From positions 2,180-25,160 of the forward strand of contig JAPOXI010000116.1 of assembly GCA_026707185.1 (NCBI GenBank): a stretch of 22,981 nucleotides of DNA, written 5' to 3'. This stretch comes from Chloroflexota bacterium. Its GTDB lineage: Bacteria; Chloroflexota; UBA11872. Shown in pieces: positions 8,333-14,039 of this stretch; the stretch's first letter is position 1, and every line of letters starts with the position of its first letter. The notes beneath the pieces are model-generated. The model worked only from the letters and a program-made list of their open reading frames with translations, was not told the origin of the DNA and made no database searches. The translations under genes were made by a program, and so were the position numbers.

Positions 8333-8800
8333 TTAGCCGCCGTCCGCGGCGCTGGCCATCAGATCGTCCAGACTGGCCAGCGCCTGCTCGAACTCGCTCT
8401 TGATCCGACCGCGGTTCGTGAACGAGCGGATCAGACCGACGGGGCCACCGCCGGACCAGGTCCCGGTGAGCGTGATCTCGGTGTTGGGACCGCTGGGGCG
8501 TAAATCGATCGTCGTGCGAAAATTCTGGAGCGAACCCACCTCGCGTCCGTCCCGGGTTTCGCTCACGGTTCGCCAGGCGATCCGTCGCGAGTTGTCCCAG
8601 GCCACCACACGCTGATGCGCCTGGACGCCACCTTCCAAGTGGGCCACGTGTTCTCGTCCGAAAGTCTTGGGCGGACCGCCGGTGTGTTCAACTGACGTCA
8701 CGCCGGGTACCCACTCGGACATTCGGTCGAAATCGGACAATACGTGCCACACGAGTTCCTGCGACCCGGACACCACCTGTCGGGCAACGACTTTGGCCAT
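8333..8800 (-). CDS. SRPBCC (START-like, polyketide cyclase/dehydrase) family protein
   Basis: The 155-aa product has the shape of a single-domain SRPBCC protein: an N-terminal strand AKVVARQVV, the helix/turn pattern VWHVLSDFDRMSEWVPGV (residues ~18-34), beta strands with IAWRTVSE and TTIDLRPSG, and a long C-terminal amphipathic helix (IKSEFEQALASLDDLM). The fold makes a deep hydrophobic pocket for lipids, polyketides or other small hydrophobic ligands. The start at 8800 is preferred over an in-frame start 63 bases upstream because AGAGGA lies nine bases before it and because the protein then begins at the first strand. It is the first gene of the operon with the TPR protein and the halogenase, which fits a small-molecule tailoring role, but the ligand is unknown. 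Confidence 0.85.
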   Translation of the reverse strand: MAKVVARQVVSGSQELVWHVLSDFDRMSEWVPGVTSVEHTGGPPKTFGREHVAHLEGGVQAHQRVVAWDNSRRIAWRTVSETRDGREVGSLQNFRTTIDLRPSGPNTEITLTGTWSGGGPVGLIRSFTNRGRIKSEFEQALASLDDLMASAADGG

Positions 8801-8944
8801 TTGCGGACGTCCTCTCGACCACGCGGACGCGTAGAGCGCAACCGCGGAAAATGCACTGGACAATCAGTGTGCGGCCCGAAGCGCGCGCGCCGCAAGGCGG
8901 CCGCTCGGTGCTACGCTGAAAGTCTACCCGCGCCCACGCGGCCG

Positions 8945-9020
8945 GCCCCCGTCGTCTAGAGGCCTAGGACACCACCCTTTCAAGGTGGAGACAGGGATTC
9001 GATTTCCCTCGGGGGTACCA
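8945..9020 (+). tRNA. tRNA-Glu (anticodon TTC)
   Basis: A full cloverleaf can be drawn. Acceptor 8945-8951 pairs with 9010-9016 (one G-T pair at the end), discriminator A at 9017 and encoded CCA at 9018-9020. The D-arm region contains the GTCTAGAGGCCTAGGAC pattern typical of tRNA-Glu. The anticodon stem CCACC/GGTGG (8972-8976/8984-8988) encloses the loop CTTTCAA with anticodon TTC at 8979-8981. The T-arm AGGGA/TCCCT has a seven-base TTCGATT loop. It is transcribed away from the SRPBCC operon and ends 16 bases before the cupin gene, which is on the other strand. Confidence 0.97.
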
Positions 9021-9036
9021 AAGCGCCCCGCGCCGC

Positions 9037-9408
9037 TTAGTAATCGCCGCTGTTGGGGATGACGCAGATGAACTTCAGGCGGCCCTCGCCCGTGTTGCGG
9101 AACTGGTGCATGGCGTCGGGTGGCACGTACACGGCCTCGCCGGCGGCAAACGTCTCCGATCCGCTGGCCGTCTTCAGTTCGCCGGCGCCCTCCACGATAA
9201 AAACCTCGTGCTCCCACGGGTGTTGGTGGTAGGGCGTCGCGCCGGCCGGCGCGACGTCAAACAGCCGCATGGCGAAATTCGGCGGCGACACCTGGCTGGC
9301 CACCAGGTCGTGCTTGATCACGGATCCCACGCCGTTCGGCGAGACATCCAGGGTTGGAGCGTCTGTGGGAGCCACCACAAACGGCTTGTCAGCAGTGCGA
9401 GTCGCCAT
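9037..9408 (-). CDS. Single-domain cupin protein
   Basis: The 123-aa product has both cupin motifs: motif 1 with H61-x-H63-x3-E67 in PYHQHPWEHEVFIVEGAG, and motif 2 with H101 in VYVPPDAMHQFRNTG, the usual 3-His/1-Glu metal site. The strands between them fit one small beta barrel. Such proteins range from metal-dependent isomerases and dioxygenases to sugar or signal binders, so the reaction cannot be given. The ATG at 9408 is supported by GGAG seven bases upstream. It is divergent from the DUF4202 gene, with a 185-base gap in which I see no further feature. Confidence 0.9.
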   Translation of the reverse strand: MATRTADKPFVVAPTDAPTLDVSPNGVGSVIKHDLVASQVSPPNFAMRLFDVAPAGATPYHQHPWEHEVFIVEGAGELKTASGSETFAAGEAVYVPPDAMHQFRNTGEGRLKFICVIPNSGDY

Positions 9409-9593
9409 GAGGCTTCTCCGAAGACTCGAGCGTGTTCAGCATACGACGGGACATCGGCAGGTGAACTGAACAGGCTGCCGCGGGGCTGGCGGCACGATCC
9501 CGCTCGGCGCGTCCGTCGTGCGCCGGGCCGCACATTGCTGGCTAAGTGCGCAGGGAGGCTTCAGAATTGGCTGACGAGTCTTGGAACTGAGCC

Positions 9594-10193
9594 ATGGTCA
9601 CGGTGCGACTCAGGCGGGCAATACGACGAATCGACGAGATCAACAGTGCCGATCCGAATCTGATTGATATTCGCGGCGAAGCCCGGCCCAAGGAACTGAC
9701 GCACGCCGCCATGGTTTCAGCCTGGATCGACCGCCTGCGCCCCGGCGCGGACGATGCCCTTCGCGTGGCGGCGCGAGGACACCACGTGCGCCGGTGGGCC
9801 ATCCCACGGAGCGAGTTTCCTGAAGGACGCCGGGGCTATCTGCGATGGCGTCAGGCGCTCCACGAATTGCACGCCGCCACGGTGGGCGAGGTGATGACCG
9901 AGGTCGGCTACGACGCGGCGGACGTCCGGCGCGCGCAGGATCTCGTACGCAAGAAAGACCTTCGACGCGACCCCGATGCGCAGGCGCTGGAAGATGCGCT
10001 CTGTCTCGTGTTTCTGGAAACTCAACTGGGCACGTTTCGAACCCGCCAGCCGGATGACCGCACGGCGGAAATCCTGCGAAAAACCTGGAAAAAGATGTCA
10101 GGCAAGGCGCGCGTGCTGGCTGTCGACCTGGAGCTTCCGCCCAACGACCGCCGCTTCCTGCTGGACGCGCTCGAGCTTTCGGACGGTGGGTGA
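9594..10193 (+). CDS. DUF4202 family protein
   Basis: The 199-aa sequence matches the DUF4202 pattern throughout: an N-terminal ID-x-IN-x-A-DPN segment, R-P-K-E-L, AAMVSAWIDRL, AARGHHVRRWAIPR (His63/His64), GYLRWR, E-V-G-Y-D, DLVRKKDLRRDPDAQALEDALCLVFLE (with E133-D134) and ILRKTWKKMS. The His and Asp/Glu positions resemble an HD-like metal site, but no activity is established to my knowledge. It is a soluble cytoplasmic protein. ATG at 9594 is used; the ribosome binding site is weak. It is followed after 95 bases by the PII-like pair on the same strand, so it may share a transcript with them. Confidence 0.85.
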   Translation: MVTVRLRRAIRRIDEINSADPNLIDIRGEARPKELTHAAMVSAWIDRLRPGADDALRVAARGHHVRRWAIPRSEFPEGRRGYLRWRQALHELHAATVGEVMTEVGYDAADVRRAQDLVRKKDLRRDPDAQALEDALCLVFLETQLGTFRTRQPDDRTAEILRKTWKKMSGKARVLAVDLELPPNDRRFLLDALELSDGG

Positions 10194-10288
10194 GGGAGAC
10201 GCCGGCCGCGTTTGACCGACGGCGATAGCAGAAGGCCGGATCGCTCCGTTATGGTTTATAGGCAGTTCGTTCCGGGATTTGATGCGCG

Positions 10289-10588
10289 GTGGCCGCCAGT
10301 ATTGACGACGTGCAGCGCCTGATTTTTGCTGTCGTGCATCGTGACGATGCCGACGGCGTCACGCAGGCGCTTGTTGAATCGGGCTACCGCGCGACCCGAA
10401 TCGACGCCCAGGGAGGATTCTTGCGGCGCGGCAACGCGGTATTCATGGTCGGCGTGGCCGCCGAGCAGGTTGACGACGTGATTCAGCGGGTTCGCGGAGC
10501 AGCGCATCGCGCCTCTGGACAGTCCAAGGGCGGTTCGTCCTACGGCATCGTGTTCGTGGTTCGTGTGGACGCCTTCGCCCGTCTGTGA
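10289..10588 (+). CDS. PII-like cyclic-di-AMP receptor homologue, copy 1 (PstA/DarA family)
   Basis: The 99-aa product fits the YaaQ/DUF970 family of PII-like trimers that bind c-di-AMP: LIFAVVHRDDADGVTQAL, then GYRATRID with the family's Arg and Thr (R34, T36), then GGFLRRGNAVFMVGV (residues 42-56), containing the F-L-x-x-G-N ligand loop, and a C-terminal FVVRVDAF strand. The long loop before the last strand is short and Ser/Gly rich, so the mobile B-loop of known members is reduced. The start is GTG at 10289; the ribosome binding site is poor, and GTG at 10310, just before the first strand, is an alternative. It is followed 24 bases later by a paralogue. The protein probably relays c-di-AMP levels to a partner that cannot be seen here. 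Confidence 0.85.
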   Translation: MAASIDDVQRLIFAVVHRDDADGVTQALVESGYRATRIDAQGGFLRRGNAVFMVGVAAEQVDDVIQRVRGAAHRASGQSKGGSSYGIVFVVRVDAFARL

Positions 10589-10612
10589 GTTTCACCAGGA
10601 TGGAACTACGCG

Positions 10613-10951
10613 ATGCCTGACCTCCTGGCCTACGACCGAATGGTGCTGTGCGTCGTGCAGGACGATGACGCGGGCGACTACTCCAACGCGCTGCGCGAAG
10701 CCGGAATATCGCACACGCGGGTCGCCAGCGCCGGCGGATTTTTGCAGGCCACCAACGCCGTGTTCGTCGTGGCGCTGGAGGCCTCCCGCCTTGAGGAACT
10801 CAAAGAGTTGACGGCGCGGACGTGCATCACGCGTACCGAGCTTGTCACCTTGCCGTGGACCGGAGAGATCGACCTCTCGCTCCCCGTCGAAGTCGAGGTC
10901 GGCGGCGCGGCAATGTTCGTGATGAAGCTGGAGCACGCCGAGCGGCTGTAG
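10613..10951 (+). CDS. PII-like cyclic-di-AMP receptor homologue, copy 2 (divergent)
   Basis: The 112-aa paralogue of the preceding gene keeps the fold: MVLCVVQDDDAGDYSNALREAG, then GGFLQATNAVFVVAL (residues 41-55) and a C-terminal LPVEVEVGGAAMFVMKLE that matches the end of PstA proteins better than copy 1 does. However, the ligand-facing positions differ: the Arg of G-Y-R-A-T-R is replaced (A-G-I-S-H-T-R) and the Gly of F-L-x-x-G-N is Thr. It may therefore bind another ligand, or none, and could form mixed trimers with copy 1 (inference). ATG at 10613 has AGGATGGA upstream at good spacing. The stop lies 12 bases from the convergent stop of the DUF6807 gene. Confidence 0.82.
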   Translation: MPDLLAYDRMVLCVVQDDDAGDYSNALREAGISHTRVASAGGFLQATNAVFVVALEASRLEELKELTARTCITRTELVTLPWTGEIDLSLPVEVEVGGAAMFVMKLEHAERL

Positions 10952-10963
10952 TCGTCGGCGGCG

Positions 10964-11800
10964 TTAGTCGGACTGGCCGCCGGCCTCGGACCACCAGCGC
11001 TCCAGGTCTGTCGCGCCGGCAAGGCCGTCGTAGGCCGCGATTCGAGCGCCGAAGGTCCAGGAGTCACCGCTCCCGATGGCCAACGGCTCATACATGGTGG
11101 GATTCAGCAGACTGGTGCCATAGAACCGGGAAAACGTCGGGACCGGCGCCGACGCCGGATGCGCCATCAGCACGGCGCCGCAGATGTGGCCGCCGATGGC
11201 GCCCCTGACATCAACCCAGCGGATCGGACGGCCGTTGATCGCGTCAGCGCCATGTCGGCCTTCCGAGTCACGCATCACTCCACCATCGTCCTGGTCCAGG
11301 GCGTCGATCAGGCGGCAGCCCGTCCACGCGTGGTTATCCACCCCGAGTTCAAGAGCCCCGTGCGACGCGTGCAATGTGGACACCATGTCCAGCAGGTGCG
11401 CCGAGCCCGACCGCCGGACCGTATGCCGGCGGACCTCGGTCGCGATCACCGTGCCTCGCCGGTCGCGCCACTCAAGGACCAGGTCAATCCGCGCGCGTCC
11501 GGTGTCAGCGTCCGCGGACGTCCGCACCGGCACAATCCAGCCGGCGTCCACAAGGTCGTGGAAGAAATTGACGCCGTTGACCTGCGCGTGGCCAATCCAG
11601 ATGGCCTTGTGGTGCGGGAAGTTATGGGCGCCCATCTCGGTAACGGGAAACCCGGCTGGCGTATACAGCGGATGCACGCACGGACGCATCAGGAATAGAT
11701 CTTTGTCCGCGCCGCCCAGGTTGAGCGCCATGACCGTGCGCTCCCCGTCCAGCACGCGCAGGCGGTTGAAGAAGCGTGGTTCCTGGAATTGAATCTGCAT
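10964..11800 (-). CDS. DUF6807 / PmoA-like family protein
   Basis: The 278-aa protein has the family's His-rich core: HPLYTPAGFPVTE (H43) and HNFPHHKAIWIGH (H59, H63, H64, H71), followed by VNFFHD, then a beta-rich remainder ending with FYGTSLLNPTMYEP. Databases sometimes name the family 'methane oxygenase PmoA', but it is unrelated to membrane methane monooxygenase; its members usually sit with sugar dehydrogenases and transport genes, so a role in carbohydrate breakdown is likely (established context, reaction unknown). ATG at 11800 has AGGA six bases upstream. It is divergent from solute-binding gene 1, sharing a 194-base control region, and a degraded copy of its first 18 codons lies at 13794-13850. 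No signal peptide, so it is probably cytoplasmic. Confidence 0.85.
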   Translation of the reverse strand: MQIQFQEPRFFNRLRVLDGERTVMALNLGGADKDLFLMRPCVHPLYTPAGFPVTEMGAHNFPHHKAIWIGHAQVNGVNFFHDLVDAGWIVPVRTSADADTGRARIDLVLEWRDRRGTVIATEVRRHTVRRSGSAHLLDMVSTLHASHGALELGVDNHAWTGCRLIDALDQDDGGVMRDSEGRHGADAINGRPIRWVDVRGAIGGHICGAVLMAHPASAPVPTFSRFYGTSLLNPTMYEPLAIGSGDSWTFGARIAAYDGLAGATDLERWWSEAGGQSD

Positions 11801-11855
11801 CGGCGGTCCTAATTGGGGCGGGGGAGACGGGCGCTCGACGAACGGGTCGGCAAGT

Positions 11856-11884
11856 TTGACCTGTTTCTTTAGCGTTGGTTAGCC
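11856..11884 (+). promoter_or_regulatory. Candidate promoter of solute-binding gene 1
   Basis: TTGACC (one mismatch to the -35 consensus) is followed after 17 bases by TTAGCC, ending in T-T-G-G-T-T-A-G-C-C. The same TTGACC-spacer-TTGG/CTGG-(T/C)TAG pattern recurs before solute-binding genes 2 and 3 at about the same distance from the start codon, which is the main support. The -10 part is a poor match to TATAAT, so the element may instead be a regulator site. Confidence 0.45.
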
Positions 11885-11994
11885 TTCCTTAACTTTTCGC
11901 CCTCGAAGTGGCGGACTTGGTGATCCGCGTCTCAGCGGTTCGGTCGGCAGGTTCGCTGGACAGGGGCTGCCCCGGGAGGGAGCGGTCGCACGCC

Positions 11995-13656
11995 ATGGTT
12001 ACACGAAGGCAATTGCTTCGCATGGGAGGCACGGCCGCCCTGGGGATCTCCGGCGCGGTCGCGCTGGCTGCCTGCGGCGAGACGCAGGTCGTTACCAAGG
12101 AAGTCCCCGTCGACAGGGTCGTGGTCAAAGAGGTTGAGGTTGAGAAGATCGTCACGCAGCAGGTCGAAAAGGTCGTAACGCAGGAAGTCGAAAAGGTCGT
12201 CGAAAGGGAAGTTCCGGTTGAGAAGGTCGTCGAGGTCGAGAAAGTCGTCGAAGTACCGGTCGAAAAGGTCGTCGAAAAGGTCGTGACGAAGGAAGTCCAG
12301 AAGGTCGTCGAGAAGGTCGTCCAGGTCGAAAAGATGGCCGAGCGCCCAAGCGCGATCATCCGGATGGCGCATGACCACTCATCGGGTCCGCGCGGCGCGG
12401 CGATGAGCTGGGCGCTGGAAAAGCTGGCCCAGCAGTTCCCGCATATCGTCATCAAATTCGAACCGCAGAACCACCTCTACATGGAATCCTTCGGCATTCA
12501 GATCGCGGGAGGTACACAGGCCCAGGTCGCGCTGCTCGACGGCGGCTTCGTGAATCAGTGGCTGCAGCCCGGAGGCTTCACCCAGATCAACGACGTGCTG
12601 GCAAAGCACCCTGACTGGGATCCGTCGCGCTGGTACTTCTCCCCCGATGAGTACACAGTGAATTTCACGGACACCCAGCCCGCTCTCACGCGGCAGCCTA
12701 TCCAGGGCCCGCAGTTTGGTATGCCGTATCAGGGCGGTTTGTACGGTATCACGATGAATTTCTCGATGGCCGAGGCTAAGGGCATCCCGCAACCGGTGCC
12801 TGGGAGTTGGGGCCTGGAGACCGATTTCATTGAAGCCACCAAGCAGGCCACCGATCCTGAGACGGGCGATTGGGGACATTGGATGCATCCCCATCCGGCC
12901 CTTGAGTGGGGCGCGTGGTCATTCGGCTTGAGTGACAGCGGGACGCGGATGTATCGGAATCCCGAGGGCACGCACTTCGAGGCGTTCGAGGATGGGGGGG
13001 ACCGCGGGTACCGCCTGGCGGTCGCAACCATTCACGAGCACGGCGTCTCGTTCACGCCCGATAACCACAGGCAGGTCGCCGGTGAGTTCGGCGACGCGTT
13101 CTCGGCCGGGAAGGTCCTGATCGGCTTCCACGGTGGGGGCGTCGGCGGAACGGTGACGCGTGTCGGCGACCGGTTCCGGTGGGGGCTCATCCCGAACCCT
13201 GAAGGCCCGCGCGGGACGATCCCGCACTGGTTTAGCAATCAGCCGCACATGGTCACGAATTCAACGGAGACCGACGGCACGACGGAGCAGGCTGTTGAAG
13301 TGGTGCTGTTCCTGGCTGGACCGGAAGTCCAGGGCCGTATCGCGGTCGACCGGGGTAACGCGCCGGTGCTCAAGGAGACGTTTGACAGCGTCGCGCTGAA
13401 CGCCGCTCCCCCCGACAATCTCGCGAATGGGCTCAAAGAAGCCATTGAGCGGGATGACCACCGGGGTTGGCAGGGCGCCCATCCACACTGGTGGGAATGG
13501 TACGTCTGGGTGACCACCGCGCAGAACGCCTTCATCGGTGAGGAAACGGCTGAGCAAAGCCTTGAGTCGGTCGTGGCGGCATCTGACCGGGTTCTGGAAA
13601 CCACAAAGGACGACTACGACTCGTACAAGGCGTGGGCGTCCAGCCTTACGTCGTAG
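11995..13656 (+). CDS. Tat-exported lipoprotein, ABC-type solute-binding protein, paralogue 1
   Basis: The 553-aa product begins with a twin-arginine signal (T-R4-R5-Q-L-L-R) and a lipobox LAAC with lipidated Cys27, so it is exported folded and anchored to the membrane. Residues 32-113 are a Val/Glu/Lys stalk with units such as VEKVVEKVVTKEV. Residues ~119-553 form a family 1 (carbohydrate-type) extracellular solute-binding domain, with FAGPEVQGR-like FLAGPEVQGRIAVDRG late in the domain and HPHWWEWY near the C-terminus. The start is ATG at 11995 rather than an in-frame GTG at 11908, because this gives nearly the same length as the two paralogues (553, 554, 552 aa) and puts the Tat motif at the N-terminus. 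The substrate is probably a sugar derivative, judged by the neighbours. No permease or ATPase is in the window. Confidence 0.9.
   Translation: MVTRRQLLRMGGTAALGISGAVALAACGETQVVTKEVPVDRVVVKEVEVEKIVTQQVEKVVTQEVEKVVEREVPVEKVVEVEKVVEVPVEKVVEKVVTKEVQKVVEKVVQVEKMAERPSAIIRMAHDHSSGPRGAAMSWALEKLAQQFPHIVIKFEPQNHLYMESFGIQIAGGTQAQVALLDGGFVNQWLQPGGFTQINDVLAKHPDWDPSRWYFSPDEYTVNFTDTQPALTRQPIQGPQFGMPYQGGLYGITMNFSMAEAKGIPQPVPGSWGLETDFIEATKQATDPETGDWGHWMHPHPALEWGAWSFGLSDSGTRMYRNPEGTHFEAFEDGGDRGYRLAVATIHEHGVSFTPDNHRQVAGEFGDAFSAGKVLIGFHGGGVGGTVTRVGDRFRWGLIPNPEGPRGTIPHWFSNQPHMVTNSTETDGTTEQAVEVVLFLAGPEVQGRIAVDRGNAPVLKETFDSVALNAAPPDNLANGLKEAIERDDHRGWQGAHPHWWEWYVWVTTAQNAFIGEETAEQSLESVVAASDRVLETTKDDYDSYKAWASSLTS
12088..12333 (+). 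repeat. Tandem Val/Glu/Lys stalk repeat, copy in paralogue 1
   Basis: The DNA for residues 32-113 is a degenerate in-frame repeat built mainly from the codons GTC, GAA/GAG and AAG (units like gaaaaggtcgtcgaa). It encodes a charged, Val-rich rod that probably lifts the receptor away from the lipid anchor. It also creates long artificial open frames on the opposite strand. Confidence 0.85.
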
Positions 13657-13678
13657 GGCGAGCTCCCCGGCGAGAAGC
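13657..13678. other. Start of the 383-base gap between solute-binding genes 1 and 2
   Basis: The gap 13657-14039 holds no intact gene. In order it contains a strong hairpin terminator, a short solute-binding gene remnant, a remnant of the DUF6807 gene start, a candidate promoter and a 5' leader matching the one before gene 1. Each is listed separately. Confidence 0.6.
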
Positions 13679-13714
13679 CAGCGAGCGCGGGCCGTAACCG
13701 GTCCGCGCTCGCTG
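13679..13714 (+). terminator. Hairpin terminator after solute-binding gene 1
   Basis: A perfect 12-base inverted repeat (CAGCGAGCGCGG at 13679-13690 and its complement at 13703-13714) extends by four more pairs inward (one G-T), leaving a four-base TAAC loop. It begins 22 bases after the stop codon. There is no T run after it, as is common in GC-rich genomes. Confidence 0.7.
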
Positions 13715-13744
13715 ACCCTTGAGCATCGGACTCATCTGAGGGTG

Positions 13745-13784
13745 TGGCATTTCCTCGCTGGCCCGGAGGTGCAGGGACACTAGC
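13745..13784 (+). pseudogene. Short remnant of a solute-binding gene
   Basis: Read in frame, these bases encode H-F-L-A-G-P-E-V-Q-G-H and then a stop at 13782-13784. They match the conserved F-L-A-G-P-E-V-Q-G-R segment of the intact paralogues (13309-13338 in gene 1). The piece is too short to work and lies next to the DUF6807 remnant, so it is read as debris of a duplicated unit. Chance similarity is less likely because of the position but cannot be excluded. Confidence 0.45.
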
Positions 13785-13793
13785 TCTGCGGTC

Positions 13794-13850
13794 TCAGTCC
13801 AACAGTCGCCGGCGGTTGAAAGAGCGGGGTTCCTCGAACCGATTCTGCAT
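13794..13850 (-). pseudogene. Degraded copy of the start of the DUF6807 gene
   Basis: From ATG at 13850-13848 the minus strand reads M-Q-N-R-F-E-E-P-R-S-F-N-R-R-R-L-L-D and then TGA. It aligns without gaps to the first 18 residues of the intact DUF6807 protein (M-Q-I-Q-F-Q-E-P-R-F-F-N-R-L-R-V-L-D), with 12 identical positions. It also has the same position relative to the next solute-binding gene as the intact gene has to paralogue 1. The rest of the gene is missing. Confidence 0.75.
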
Positions 13851-13903
13851 GCGCAGTCCGGCCGGGGAGAGGGCCGGGGCGCTGGGGAGCGAGGCCGACA
13901 GCC

Positions 13904-13932
13904 TTGACCGGATTTCGTCTTCTTGGCTAGCC
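13904..13932 (+). promoter_or_regulatory. Candidate promoter of solute-binding gene 2
   Basis: TTGACC, 17 bases, then CTAGCC: the same arrangement and spacing as before gene 1. The last ~35 bases before the start codon (a GACAGGGGCT segment and then GGGAGGGAGCGGTCGCACGC) are also nearly identical in the two leaders. Confidence 0.45.
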
Positions 13933-14039
13933 TCCCCTACTTTCACGCTCCTGAAGTGACGGCCTTGCGGTCCGTGTCGGCCAGACTCGGCGCGCAGCTT
14001 GTCGGACAGGGGCTACTTGGGAGGGAGCGGTCGCACGCA

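Noticed and set aside
12088..12333. Possible CRISPR-like or intergenic tandem repeat
   Set aside because: The units are short, degenerate, in frame, and lie inside a coding sequence with conserved protein meaning; there are no spacers of constant length.
11889..12455. Long minus-strand open frames opposite the stalk of solute-binding gene 1 (Thr/Ser/Phe repeats), with similar ones at 13943-14723 and 16106-17146
   Set aside because: They mirror the GTC/GAA/AAG codons of the stalk on the other strand; there is no independent start signal, and the sense strand clearly encodes Tat lipoproteins.
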